From: Candidatus Eisenbacteria bacterium
Lineage (GTDB): Bacteria; Orphanbacterota; Orphanbacteria; Orphanbacterales; Orphanbacteraceae
Length of the DNA stretch: 64,000 nt
Direction: 5' to 3'
Assembly: GCA_016930695.1 (NCBI GenBank)
Contig: JAFGGD010000012.1
Span: 42,832 to 106,831, forward strand
The notes beneath the pieces are model-generated. The model did not search any database. It was not told the DNA's origin and worked only from the letters and a program-made list of their open reading frames with translations. The position numbers and the translations under genes were made by a program. Shown one piece after another: positions 1-8,783 of the stretch (its first letter is position 1; the number at the start of each line of letters is the position of its first letter).

Positions 1-1455
1 GTGCCGGTCGCCGCGGGCCCGACGGGAACCCTCACGGGCGACGTCTTCAACGCCTCCAACGGGAACACGCCGATTCAGGGCGTGCAGGTCCGCCTCGTCG
101 AAAGCGGCCGTTCCTTCTCCTCCGGCTCGGACGGCAAATACGGCGGCATGGTCACCCCCGGCGTCTACACGGCGGTGGCGACCCACGCCAGCTTCGATCC
201 GGACACGGTGGAGAACGTGACGATCACCGAAGCGCAGAACACGGACATCGACTTCTATCTGATCGACGTCGTCGCGCCGGTGCTCGGCGTCACCGCCCAC
301 GCCTCCACCGACGACGAAACCGGCCCCTACACCATCCCGGTCACCATCGCCGAGTACTCGGACCTGGCGCAGAAAACCCTTTACTATCGAACCAACTGGA
401 ACGGGAACGCGACGCCGCTGGAGCTGCAGTACCTGACCGGCGACTCCTACGAGGCGGACATCCCGGGGCAGCCCTACTCGACCATCGTCGAGTACTGGGC
501 CTACGCGCGCGACGCGGTGGGGCTCGAGTCCGTCGATCCCGCCGGCGCTCCGGCGGAGGTCTACCGCTTCGTCGTGGCGCCCGAGATCACGCTGCTCGAC
601 GAAGAATTCGAATCCGCCGGCGATTGGACCGTCGGCGACGTCGATGACGACGCCGCGTCGGGAATCTGGGTGCGCGAGGCGCCGGTGGGAACGGAGTACA
701 ACGGGGAAACGGTGCAACCGTACACGGACCACACCATCGACCCGGGCGAGATCTGCTTCGTCACCGGTAACGCCGACTCCGGGCAGAGCGCCGGCACGGC
801 GGACGTGGACGGCGGCAAGACCACCCTCTTCTCCCCCGTCTTCGACCTCTCCGATTACATGACCGCCTCGGTCGCCTACTGGGTCTGGTACACCAACGAC
901 CGGGGGCTCAACCCGGGCGGGGACATCTGGAAGGTGTCGGTGAACGACGGCTCGGGCTGGACCGACTTGGAGTACACGTCGGCGAGCACCAACGCCTGGG
1001 TGCAGCGGAACTTCGTCCTCGAGGAGCACATCGACCTGACCTCCACGGTTCAGTTCCGCTTCGTCGCCTCCGACGACGGGAGCGGTTCTCTGGTCGAGGC
1101 GGCGGTGGACGATTTCCGCCTCTTCGGTTACGTGGACGTGATGACCGGCGTGTCGGAGGGACCCGCGCCGGAGGCGCGCCGATTCGGCCTCGAGCCGTGC
1201 CGCCCCAACCCCTTCAACCCGACCACCACCATCGGCTACTCCCTCGCCGCGCCCGGATCCGTGAAGATCACGATCCACGACGTGTCGGGGCGTCTCGTGC
1301 GTACGCTGGTGAACGGCCCCGAAACGGCCGGAACGCACCACGCGGTTTGGAACGGCCGGAACGATGAGGGTATGGGCGTTGCGAGCGGCGTCTACTTCAG
1401 CCGCCTCGTCGCCGGCGGTGACCGGGAGACGCGCAAGATGGTGCTGATCCGTTAG
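1..1455 (+). CDS. Secreted multidomain protein with C-terminal FlgD-Ig sorting tail (5' partial)
   Basis: The frame is open from base 1, so the N-terminus, any signal peptide and any catalytic domain lie upstream. The visible 484 residues begin with a carboxypeptidase-regulatory-like beta sandwich (about 8-90), continue through a region rich in Tyr/Asp beta strands, then a jelly-roll-like segment (about 200-375), and end with a FlgD-Ig-like tail (about 395-484: RPNPFNPTTTI, then SGRLVRTL, then ASGVYFSRL, ending KMVLIR). In FCB-type bacteria this tail marks exported, surface-delivered proteins. The regulatory-like domain often follows M14 or S8 peptidase domains, so a secreted peptidase is possible, but nothing here proves it. 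A strong terminator follows the stop. Confidence 0.75.
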   Translation: MPVAAGPTGTLTGDVFNASNGNTPIQGVQVRLVESGRSFSSGSDGKYGGMVTPGVYTAVATHASFDPDTVENVTITEAQNTDIDFYLIDVVAPVLGVTAHASTDDETGPYTIPVTIAEYSDLAQKTLYYRTNWNGNATPLELQYLTGDSYEADIPGQPYSTIVEYWAYARDAVGLESVDPAGAPAEVYRFVVAPEITLLDEEFESAGDWTVGDVDDDAASGIWVREAPVGTEYNGETVQPYTDHTIDPGEICFVTGNADSGQSAGTADVDGGKTTLFSPVFDLSDYMTASVAYWVWYTNDRGLNPGGDIWKVSVNDGSGWTDLEYTSASTNAWVQRNFVLEEHIDLTSTVQFRFVASDDGSGSLVEAAVDDFRLFGYVDVMTGVSEGPAPEARRFGLEPCRPNPFNPTTTIGYSLAAPGSVKITIHDVSGRLVRTLVNGPETAGTHHAVWNGRNDEGMGVASGVYFSRLVAGGDRETRKMVLIR

Positions 1456-1471
1456 AGTTTTTCGTCATAAG

Positions 1472-1492
1472 AAAAGGGGGGGACGTCCCCCC
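1472..1492 (-). terminator. Intrinsic terminator for the minus-strand regulator cluster
   Basis: Read on the minus strand, six G, ACGT and six C form a perfect hairpin followed by C and four T. It lies about 60 nt past the stop of the NtrC-like regulator and would end the long minus-strand unit. Confidence 0.55.
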
Positions 1493-1500
1493 ACGCGAAA

Positions 1501-1529
1501 GGCCCGGGGTTCACCGCCCCGGGCCTTTT
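1501..1529 (+). terminator. Intrinsic terminator after the FlgD-tail protein
   Basis: Nine-base-pair stem GGCCCGGGG / CCCCGGGCC with a seven-base loop, followed by TTTT. It sits between converging genes. Near-identical hairpins occur at 13664 and 16802. Confidence 0.75.
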
Positions 1530-1552
1530 CCTCGCGCCGTTACCCGTCCGGA

Positions 1553-2917
1553 TCACCCGCCACCGTTTCCCTCCAGGATCCGCCGCAGGCTTTCCTCGTC
1601 GATCCCGAGGGCGGCCGCCGCGCGCGCCCGGTTCCCCTGGAAGTGGCGAAGCGTCTTCTCCCCGTGTTCCCGCTCCACCTCCGCGAGAGAACGGGCGTGG
1701 AAGGGCTCCTCCTCCGCGCCGCCGGCGAGGATCCGATCCCGGAGATAGGGGGAGAGCGTGTCGACGCCGATCCGGTCCCCTTCGGTGTTGATAACCGAAG
1801 TGGCGATGATGTCGTGCAGCTCCTGCAGGTTTCCCGGAAAGGCGTAGCCGACGAGCAGGTCGAGCATCCGCGGCTCGAAGCCCACGATGTTCTTCCTCTG
1901 CCGCGCCGCCTCCTGGGCGAGGAAATGCTCCGCAAGAACCGGAATGTCCTCGGCCCTCTCCCGGAGGGGAATCAGGCGGATGGAGTGCACCATCAGGTGA
2001 TGGAACAGGTCCGGCGAAAAGGCGTCCCGAAACTGCTCCTCCCCCAGTTCGTGGCAGGAGGCGGCGATGATCCGGACGTCGATGGCGTGTGTGCGGGTGC
2101 TCGACTCGCGGTAGAACTCCTTCTTCTGCATCACCCGAAGGAGACGGATCTGCACCGGCCGGGGAAGTTCCTCCACGTTGTTGATGAAGAGGGTCCCCTC
2201 GGACGCGCCCTCCAAGAAGCCGGGCCTCACCTCCCTCTCCCCCTTCCAGTCCTCCGCCTGGCCGAAGAAATCGGCGGCGAAGCGCTCCGGATCGTGGGCG
2301 GCCACGTCCACCGAGACGAGGGGGCCCTTCGCGCGGGGGCTGGCGGCGTGAATCGCGCGCGCCATCGACTCCTTCCCCACCCCCCGTTCGCCGAAGATGA
2401 ACACGTTCAGGTCTCCGGCGGCCATCTTCTCGGCCTGGTGGAAAAGCTGGATCATCGACTCGCTCCGCGTGGGGAGGTGCGCGAAGGCTTCCTCATGGGC
2501 CAGGTCCTCCCGGCGCGGCCGGTCGGGGATCTGGCGGATCGTGGTGCGAAGGGCCCTCTGGGTGATCGCCTTGTCGAGCACCTCCAGCAGATAGTCGTCC
2601 TCCACCGGCTTGGTCAGGTAATCGAAGGCGCCCAGCTTGAGCGCCTTCACCGCCAGGTCCACGTCGTTCACGCCGGTGAGCACGATGACCGGCGTCTCCA
2701 GCCCTTTGTCGTGCACCAGCTTCAGCACGTCCATGCCGGAGAGCTGGGGCATGTCCATGTCGAGCAGGATCGCGTCGAAAACCTCGCGCTCCAACAGGTC
2801 GGGAATATCCTTGGAGTTGTTGATGACCGTCGGCTCGTACCGCTCGGTCTGCATCAGGAAGACCATCAGATAATTCGTGACGGCCACGTCGTCGTCAGCG
2901 ATCAGCAGCTTCCTCAT
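1553..2917 (-). CDS. NtrC-like response regulator with degenerate AAA+ domain
   Basis: 454 residues: receiver domain (1-120; acidic pocket D8-D10, phospho-acceptor D53 in LLDMDMP, K103), AAA+ sigma54-activator-like domain (about 150-375) and Fis-type helix-turn-helix (about 415-450, GNRARAAAALGI). The ATPase domain looks inactive. The P-loop GERGVGKE (176-183) remains, but the Walker B acid is replaced (LFINNVEE where LFLDEI is usual), the GAFTGA loop that contacts sigma54 is absent (DWKGERE in that place), the arginine-finger region reads FSPDLFHHL instead of FR.DLYYRL, and sensor 2 reads PGNLQELH instead of PGN.REL. It is therefore probably a phosphorylation-controlled DNA-binding protein rather than a sigma54 activator. 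It starts inside the 3' end of the kinase gene (23-nt overlap), so the two should be co-translated partners. Confidence 0.85.
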   Translation of the reverse strand: MRKLLIADDDVAVTNYLMVFLMQTERYEPTVINNSKDIPDLLEREVFDAILLDMDMPQLSGMDVLKLVHDKGLETPVIVLTGVNDVDLAVKALKLGAFDYLTKPVEDDYLLEVLDKAITQRALRTTIRQIPDRPRREDLAHEEAFAHLPTRSESMIQLFHQAEKMAAGDLNVFIFGERGVGKESMARAIHAASPRAKGPLVSVDVAAHDPERFAADFFGQAEDWKGEREVRPGFLEGASEGTLFINNVEELPRPVQIRLLRVMQKKEFYRESSTRTHAIDVRIIAASCHELGEEQFRDAFSPDLFHHLMVHSIRLIPLRERAEDIPVLAEHFLAQEAARQRKNIVGFEPRMLDLLVGYAFPGNLQELHDIIATSVINTEGDRIGVDTLSPYLRDRILAGGAEEEPFHARSLAEVEREHGEKTLRHFQGNRARAAAALGIDEESLRRILEGNGGG

Positions 2918-4847
2918 CCGTCTTCCCCGCGGCGTCCGCCTTCTTCTTTTTGTACGGAATGCGAATGGTGAACGTGGTTCCCACGTCCGGCTTGCTGGAG
3001 ACGGAGATGGATCCCCGGTGCTCCTCGATGATCCGGTAGGCGATGGAGAGGCCGAGGCCGGTCCCTCCCTTGGCGCGCTTGGTCGTGTAGAAAGGGTCGA
3101 AGATCTGGTTCAGCGTGCGCTCGCCCATTCCCTTCCCGTTGTCCTGCACCTCGATCGTGATGAAGTCCTCGTCCGAACGGGTGATCAGGCGAATCAGGCC
3201 GCGCCGGTCCTCGGGCATCGCCTGGCTGGCGTTGATGATCAGGTTGATCAGCACCTGTTCGATCTTCTGGGCGTTGCCGGTGAAGGTGGGTATCTCCCTC
3301 TGCGGCTCCAGTTCGATGTCGGCCGCCTTGTGCACCTGGTTGTGAACGAGCCGGGCGCTCTCGTTGATCACCGTGTTCACGTCCACGTTGTCGATCAGGA
3401 GCCCTTCGTCCCGCCTGGCGAAACGCTTCAGCCCCTCCACGATCCTCTTGATCCGTTCCGAACCGTTCGCCATGTCCTGGATGAGGGTCATGATGTGGCT
3501 GCGGAAGAAGTCGTACTTCAGGCGGGCCACCTTCAGGTCCGGGTGGCTTTTCTGATATTCGTCCACGATGGGAAGGATGTCCTCCATCGCCTGCTGAAAG
3601 ATCTTGATGTTCCCACGGATGAACTGATTGGGGTTGTTGATCTCGTGACCGATGCCGGAGACGAGCTGTCCCAACGACGCGAGCTTGTCCGCCTGCTGAA
3701 GCTGCTGCTCGTACGTCTTCTTGTAGGTGACGTCCCTGTAGAACTCGATGATGCCGTTCACGTCGTGGTCCTTCCCGAAGATGGGAAGGGCGTGGACTTC
3801 GTAGTAGTTGTCGTCGTGACGGATCTCGAGAGTGATCGGCGCCTTCTCCCGAACGATGCGCGCGAGCCGGCAGTCCAAGCAGGGGCGATCGCTGTCGAAG
3901 AAGGTCTTGTGGCACTTGCTCCCCGGCGGCACCTCCTCCCGATTGGTCATGATCACGTTCCTCTCGCGGTCGATGATCGCCACCTTGTCGGGGATCGCCT
4001 GGAACATCGTTTCCAGGCGGATCTTGGACTCCTCGAAGCCGGTCACCACGCCGTCGAGGTAGGAATTGATCTTGTCGAGGTGCCGGCGCTGATTCTCCAT
4101 CTCCTCCCGCTTGGCGGCGAGGGTGTCGGCCAGTTCCTTCCGGTCCAGCGCGACGCCGAGTATCCGGGTGATCCCGTTCAGCAGCTTCTGCTCCTCCGGA
4201 AGCATCTCCAGGTCCGGCGTGTCGTAGCCCACCACGATCTCGCCCCGGACTTCATTCCCCACCACCAGGTTGCTCTTGATGGTGAGCCCCTCGGGACGGT
4301 CGCCGTACTCCCTGCCGAGGAAGGAAGAGAAGACCGCCACCCGGTCCGGATACTTCATCCCCTCCCGCATGAACTCGGGAAACTTCTCGAAGAACTCCGC
4401 GACCGAACCGGAGACCTCGATCCACTCCGCCACCGCGTAGAGGCAGGAGAGTTCCTTGATCCGCTCGACTTTGTCCCAGTCCGTCATCCCCTCCAAGCCG
4501 TCCAACTCGGCGAGGCGATTTCCCCAGAAGAGGTAGAGCACGCCGTCCTCGGTTTCCGCCGAGACCCCCTTCAGGGGGATCGAGGGGATCCGGTCGCACA
4601 CCTTCCAGAACGCCACCTCCCGGCTCTCGCTCTCCCGCACCCGGGAGAGAACGCGGCGGAACTCCTCGAGCGGAGTGGGCGGGAGGATGTCGGCGAGCGT
4701 CCGGCCGATCAGGCCGTCCCGGTCGAGCCGGCACTGCCGGGCGAGCATGTTGCTCACGTGGACCACGCGTTCGCCGTCGTCCAGAACAAGCAGGTAGTCG
4801 AAGCTGACGTCGAAGAGGCGGAAGACGTTCTCGGTGGTAATCGCCAT
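2895..4847 (-). CDS. PAS/GAF-type sensor histidine kinase
   Basis: 650 residues with no evident membrane segment, so probably cytosolic. Order: PAS domain (about 8-110), GAF-like region (about 125-255), coiled-coil linker, second PAS (about 275-375) with a cysteine-rich insert (CHKTFFDSDRPCLDC), DHp helix with H-box HEINNP (phospho-acceptor H401), and HATPase domain with N-box NLIINASQAM, G1 DNGKGMG and G2 GGTGLGLS. The ATG at 4847 has GGAG at good spacing. The C..CxxC insert in the second PAS is seen in other kinases and could bind a metal or sense redox state (inference). The gene overlaps its regulator by 23 nt and follows the redox-enzyme genes on the same strand, so the enzyme's redox output is a reasonable candidate signal. 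Confidence 0.92.
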   Translation of the reverse strand: MAITTENVFRLFDVSFDYLLVLDDGERVVHVSNMLARQCRLDRDGLIGRTLADILPPTPLEEFRRVLSRVRESESREVAFWKVCDRIPSIPLKGVSAETEDGVLYLFWGNRLAELDGLEGMTDWDKVERIKELSCLYAVAEWIEVSGSVAEFFEKFPEFMREGMKYPDRVAVFSSFLGREYGDRPEGLTIKSNLVVGNEVRGEIVVGYDTPDLEMLPEEQKLLNGITRILGVALDRKELADTLAAKREEMENQRRHLDKINSYLDGVVTGFEESKIRLETMFQAIPDKVAIIDRERNVIMTNREEVPPGSKCHKTFFDSDRPCLDCRLARIVREKAPITLEIRHDDNYYEVHALPIFGKDHDVNGIIEFYRDVTYKKTYEQQLQQADKLASLGQLVSGIGHEINNPNQFIRGNIKIFQQAMEDILPIVDEYQKSHPDLKVARLKYDFFRSHIMTLIQDMANGSERIKRIVEGLKRFARRDEGLLIDNVDVNTVINESARLVHNQVHKAADIELEPQREIPTFTGNAQKIEQVLINLIINASQAMPEDRRGLIRLITRSDEDFITIEVQDNGKGMGERTLNQIFDPFYTTKRAKGGTGLGLSIAYRIIEEHRGSISVSSKPDVGTTFTIRIPYKKKKADAAGKTDEEAADR

Positions 4848-5015
4848 GGCGGACTCCAGGGGCGGGCGGCCGGAGCGGGTTCCGGCGGCCGGTCCGAGGG
4901 AGTGGACGGCTGGGAACGCCGGGCGGGGGCGTCCCTTCCCATGCGCCGCCCGGCGGGGCGACGGATCGTCGACGGGCCGGAGCGGCGGCGCACGGTCCGC
5001 CCCGGCCCGATCCCG

Positions 5016-8000
5016 CTAGGCCCGGCGGGCGCCCACGCGGAAGTGCTCCAGCCCCACTTCGTGGACGTCCCGTTTGTACTGGGCGATCTCGGTGAGCGCC
5101 GGCGTCCTCGGGTAGGGCGTGGCGTCCACGTCGGCGATGACCAGCGTCCCTTTCCCGTCCCAGGCGGAGCGATCACCGTCGCCGAGATAGAAGGGGAGCC
5201 TGTCGCCGAGACCCTCGCGCGCCGCCTTCCATAAGGCTCCCTCGATCCTCGGGAACACGGCGGGCACGGAGACGCCGAGATGATCCGCCAGATTGCGGAG
5301 CACGCGCCAACCCTTCATGCCCGAAAGAGGCGCCGCGGCCGGCTGGAACCGGATCGCCCGCCCCTCGAAGTTCACCCGCGTTCCCTCGCTCTCCAGGTAG
5401 GTGCTCCCCGGAATCGCCACGTCCGCGAAGAGGGTCGTCTCGGTCCGCGCCCAATCGACCGCGGCGAGAAACTCCACGTTCCCCAGATAGGACGCGGTCT
5501 TGTTGTATCCCATCGGATCCTCGCCGACGACGAGGGCCGCTCGGATCCGCCCCTCCCGGAGCGCGCGGAGGAGGTCTTCACGGTTCTTCGCGCCCGGCAG
5601 GGCGGGCGCGGGGGCGCGCCCCGCCGCGAAGGCGGGATCGGCGCCGGAAAGCTCCACGCCGGCGCCGTTCGCCGCCATGGAGGGGAGAATCAGGTCCGCC
5701 GGGATTCCCTTCCCGCGGAGGAGGAGGACCAGGTTCGCCAGCGTTTCCACGTCCCCCGGCGCGAGATCCCGGGAGCGATCCGGGCTGTGGATGACGACGA
5801 CCCTTCGCGCGTGTAGGACGAGCCGGGCCGCCTCGCGAATCTTCTCCGCCTCCACGCCGCTCCGCTCCGCCGCCGCGGCGAGGGAGTAATCGTGCGGATC
5901 GTCGAGAAAATCGCTTCCGCCCGGCATGGCGCGGATCGCTTCCCGGTCGAGCCATCCTTCATCGATGCCGAGCTGGATCACGCCGTTCCAGAACGCCGCG
6001 GACCTCCCGCGCATCGGGTCGAGGGAGAGCGCCGCCAGGCTGTCCAGCGGGCTCGGCGAGGAGTTGGAGACCACGAGCCGGGCGCCCCCCTCCTTCACGG
6101 CGCAAACGATCTCGCTGGAGAGGACGGCGTGCTCCGCCTGGGTGTCCGTGTTGTTGCAAAGGATCAGGTCCGCCTCCCGGAGAACGCTCCGATCCGCGGT
6201 GGATCCCGTGAAACCGAAGGAGCGGTCGAGCGTCGCGGCGCGCACCCCGGTTTCCATCAGGGCGATGGATCCCACGTTGTTCGTGCCGAGCCCGTCCCGG
6301 GCGACGAGGCCGGCCAAGTACAGCTCCTCGTTGGTCAGCTCCGGCGAAACGAAAACGGCGACCGACTCGGGACCGAAATGTTCCGCCGCGCCGCGCAGAC
6401 CCTCCACGGCGAGCGCGTAGGCGTCCCGGAAACCCACCGCGCGATGGCGGCTCCCTTCGCGCACCGTCGGAACGATCAGGCGCCGCCCCTTGATGAAGAG
6501 TTCATGACCGAAACGCCCGTACTGGCAGAGATAGTCGCCGGGCTTACCGGAGGATTCGATCCAATACCGATCCTCGCTGATCCGCCGGACCGTGATGGGG
6601 CAGCCGATGGAGCAGAAGCCGCAGTGGGTCTCCTCCCGCTCCGCCTTGAAGGGAGAACGTCCCGGGAAGGGGAGCCTCGCCTCGAGCGCGCCGGTGGGGC
6701 AGGCGTCGATGCAGTTTCCGCAACTGATGCAGCTGGTCTGCACCAGAGGATCGTTCATCGCCGGCCGCATCTCCGTCCGGAACCCCCGGTTCGTCAGGCC
6801 GAGCGCGGAGATCGGCAACACACGGTCGCAGGTCCGGATGCAGCGGGCGCAGAGGATACATTTGTTCGGGTCATAAATAATGTAGGGATGGCGGTCGTCC
6901 GTCTTGTGCTTCCGCACCTGGCCGGCGAAGCGCTCCATGTCGACGCCGTACTCCTCGGCGTATTCCCGGAGCTTGCAGTCGTCGAAGGCGACGCACCCAC
7001 AGGAGAGGCAACGTTCCTGCTCGTGGATCACGTCCTCCCACTCGAATCCGACCGCGACCTCGCGGAAGTTCCCCCGGCGCTCCTCCACGTCCAACTCCTG
7101 GAGATGGTGGCGCGGGCTCTCGGGGACGTCGCCCAGCTCCACCCGGCCCGGCTTGGACCAGAATTCCTTGCGGACCGCGAAAGGCTCCGCCGGAAGTTCC
7201 TCGCCGGAGAGGAAGGCGTGGATCGCGCGGGCCGCCCGGCCGCCGTCACGGATCGCGTCGATCACCACCGTGGGGCCGTCGTCCGCGGCGTCGCCGCCGG
7301 CGAAGAGACCTTCCACGTTGGTTCGCATGGTTCGGGTATCCACCTCGAAGGTTTTCCACCGCGAGACGCCCGGAGCCTCCGCCCCCGCCTTCTCCAACAG
7401 ATCCTCCAGGATCGGTTCCTGGCCGATGGCGGATACGGCGAGACGGCAGGGGAGGTCGAACTCGGAGCCCTCCAGGGGGACCGGGCGCCGCCGCCCGGAG
7501 GCGTCCGGCTCGCCGAGCGTCATCCGGATGCAGCGAAGCGCCTTCAGGCGATTCCCCTCCCGAACGATGCCGACCGGCGCGGCCAGCTCCAGGATTTCGA
7601 TCCCCTCCCGGATGCAATCCTCGATCTCCAAAGGATCGGCGGGCATTTCCGCCTTGGTGCGGCGGTAGAGGAGGATCACCTTCTCCGCGCCGAGGCGCCA
7701 GGATGTGCGGGCCACGTCCATCGCCGTGTTTCCGCCGCCGACCACCACCACCGTACCCTCCACCGGCTCGGGACGGTCCGCTTTCTCGACGAGGAAGTCC
7801 GCGCCGGTGACCACGCCCTCGGTGTCGAATTCATGTTCCACCCGCATTCCCTTGCCGCGGAAAGCGCCGGGCGCGAGAAAAACGGCGTCGTGCTTTTTCC
7901 GAAGTTCTTCCAGCGCGACTTCCCCGCCGACGCGAACGCCGGTGCGGATCTCCACGCCGGCGCGGGTGATGAACTCCACCTCCCGGTCGAGAACATCCTT

Positions 8001-8717
8001 GGGAAGACGGTACTCGGGGATGCCGTATCGGAGCATGCCGCCGGTCTTCTCCATCGCCTCGTAGATGACCGCGTCGTACCCCTTTCGCCCGAGAAACCAG
8101 GCGGCGGTAAGCCCCGCCGGTCCGCTGCCGACGATACCCACGGTTTTTCCCTTCGAGGGCTCCCTCTCCGGATTGCCGTTGTAGACGCCGGGCTGATCGG
8201 TGACGTGACGCTTCACGAAATTGATGCCCACCGGGGAATCCACGTCCTGCCGGCGGCAGACCACCTCGCACTTGCGCACGCAGATCCGCCCGCAGATCGC
8301 CGGAAGGGGGTTGGTCTCGCGGATCAGGTCCACCGCCTTGCGGGTTTGCCCCATGGCGGCCAGGGCGATATACCCCTGCGCGTCCACGCCGGCGGGGCAG
8401 CCGAGCTTGCAGGGAGAGAGGCAGTCGGCGTAGTGGTTCGAGAGGAGCAGCTCCAGCGCCGTGCGCCGGGAGCGGATCACGCGTTCGTTTCGCGTGTGAA
8501 TTTTCATCCCTTCCGCGACGCGGGTGGAGCAGGCGGGAAGCAGGTTCGGCCTCCCCTCCACCTCGACGACGCAGACGAAGCAGGAGCCGTAGGGTTTCAG
8601 CTCGGGCGAGTGGCAGAGGGTGGGAATCCGGTCCAGCCCGTGCTCCTCCACCACATCGAGAATCGTCCGACCCGGTTGGGTCTCGACGGTCCGTCCGTTG
8701 ATTTCGACCTTCACCAT
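5016..8717 (-). CDS. Ferredoxin-GltD-NuoG/formate-dehydrogenase-like fusion, putative NADPH-dependent transhydrogenase subunit
   Basis: 1233 residues. Order: [2Fe-2S] ferredoxin (C35, C46, C49, C63), NuoG-type Cys-rich linker (about 95-170), GltD/NfnB-like FAD and NADPH module (FAD site GSGPAG at 197-202, NADPH site GGGNTAMD at 327-334 and YRR at 351-353), a further Cys cluster (570-581), two [4Fe-4S] ferredoxin motifs (C620/623/626/630 and C663/666/669/673), a formate-dehydrogenase-type [4Fe-4S] site (C699/C702/C706/C731), then a molybdopterin-oxidoreductase-like domain (about 740-1233). Where formate dehydrogenases have a Cys or Sec Mo ligand, this protein reads about NNVGSIALMETGVRA with no Cys, so the last domain may be structural as in NuoG. 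With NuoE and NuoF upstream, the set resembles Sporomusa-type Nfn (Stn) transhydrogenases, which couple NADH, NADPH and ferredoxin. That function is inferred from domains. Confidence 0.85.
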   Translation of the reverse strand: MVKVEINGRTVETQPGRTILDVVEEHGLDRIPTLCHSPELKPYGSCFVCVVEVEGRPNLLPACSTRVAEGMKIHTRNERVIRSRRTALELLLSNHYADCLSPCKLGCPAGVDAQGYIALAAMGQTRKAVDLIRETNPLPAICGRICVRKCEVVCRRQDVDSPVGINFVKRHVTDQPGVYNGNPEREPSKGKTVGIVGSGPAGLTAAWFLGRKGYDAVIYEAMEKTGGMLRYGIPEYRLPKDVLDREVEFITRAGVEIRTGVRVGGEVALEELRKKHDAVFLAPGAFRGKGMRVEHEFDTEGVVTGADFLVEKADRPEPVEGTVVVVGGGNTAMDVARTSWRLGAEKVILLYRRTKAEMPADPLEIEDCIREGIEILELAAPVGIVREGNRLKALRCIRMTLGEPDASGRRRPVPLEGSEFDLPCRLAVSAIGQEPILEDLLEKAGAEAPGVSRWKTFEVDTRTMRTNVEGLFAGGDAADDGPTVVIDAIRDGGRAARAIHAFLSGEELPAEPFAVRKEFWSKPGRVELGDVPESPRHHLQELDVEERRGNFREVAVGFEWEDVIHEQERCLSCGCVAFDDCKLREYAEEYGVDMERFAGQVRKHKTDDRHPYIIYDPNKCILCARCIRTCDRVLPISALGLTNRGFRTEMRPAMNDPLVQTSCISCGNCIDACPTGALEARLPFPGRSPFKAEREETHCGFCSIGCPITVRRISEDRYWIESSGKPGDYLCQYGRFGHELFIKGRRLIVPTVREGSRHRAVGFRDAYALAVEGLRGAAEHFGPESVAVFVSPELTNEELYLAGLVARDGLGTNNVGSIALMETGVRAATLDRSFGFTGSTADRSVLREADLILCNNTDTQAEHAVLSSEIVCAVKEGGARLVVSNSSPSPLDSLAALSLDPMRGRSAAFWNGVIQLGIDEGWLDREAIRAMPGGSDFLDDPHDYSLAAAAERSGVEAEKIREAARLVLHARRVVVIHSPDRSRDLAPGDVETLANLVLLLRGKGIPADLILPSMAANGAGVELSGADPAFAAGRAPAPALPGAKNREDLLRALREGRIRAALVVGEDPMGYNKTASYLGNVEFLAAVDWARTETTLFADVAIPGSTYLESEGTRVNFEGRAIRFQPAAAPLSGMKGWRVLRNLADHLGVSVPAVFPRIEGALWKAAREGLGDRLPFYLGDGDRSAWDGKGTLVIADVDATPYPRTPALTEIAQYKRDVHEVGLEHFRVGARRA

Positions 8718-8783
8718 CGTTCTCGTCTCTCCATGCGCGGCCGCCGCCGCGGTACCGGTATGGGCGTCCGGGACACCGCGGGC

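Noticed and set aside
2877..5234. 785-residue plus-strand frame opposite the kinase
   Set aside because: Mirror of the kinase gene, with no domain and no good ribosome-binding site.
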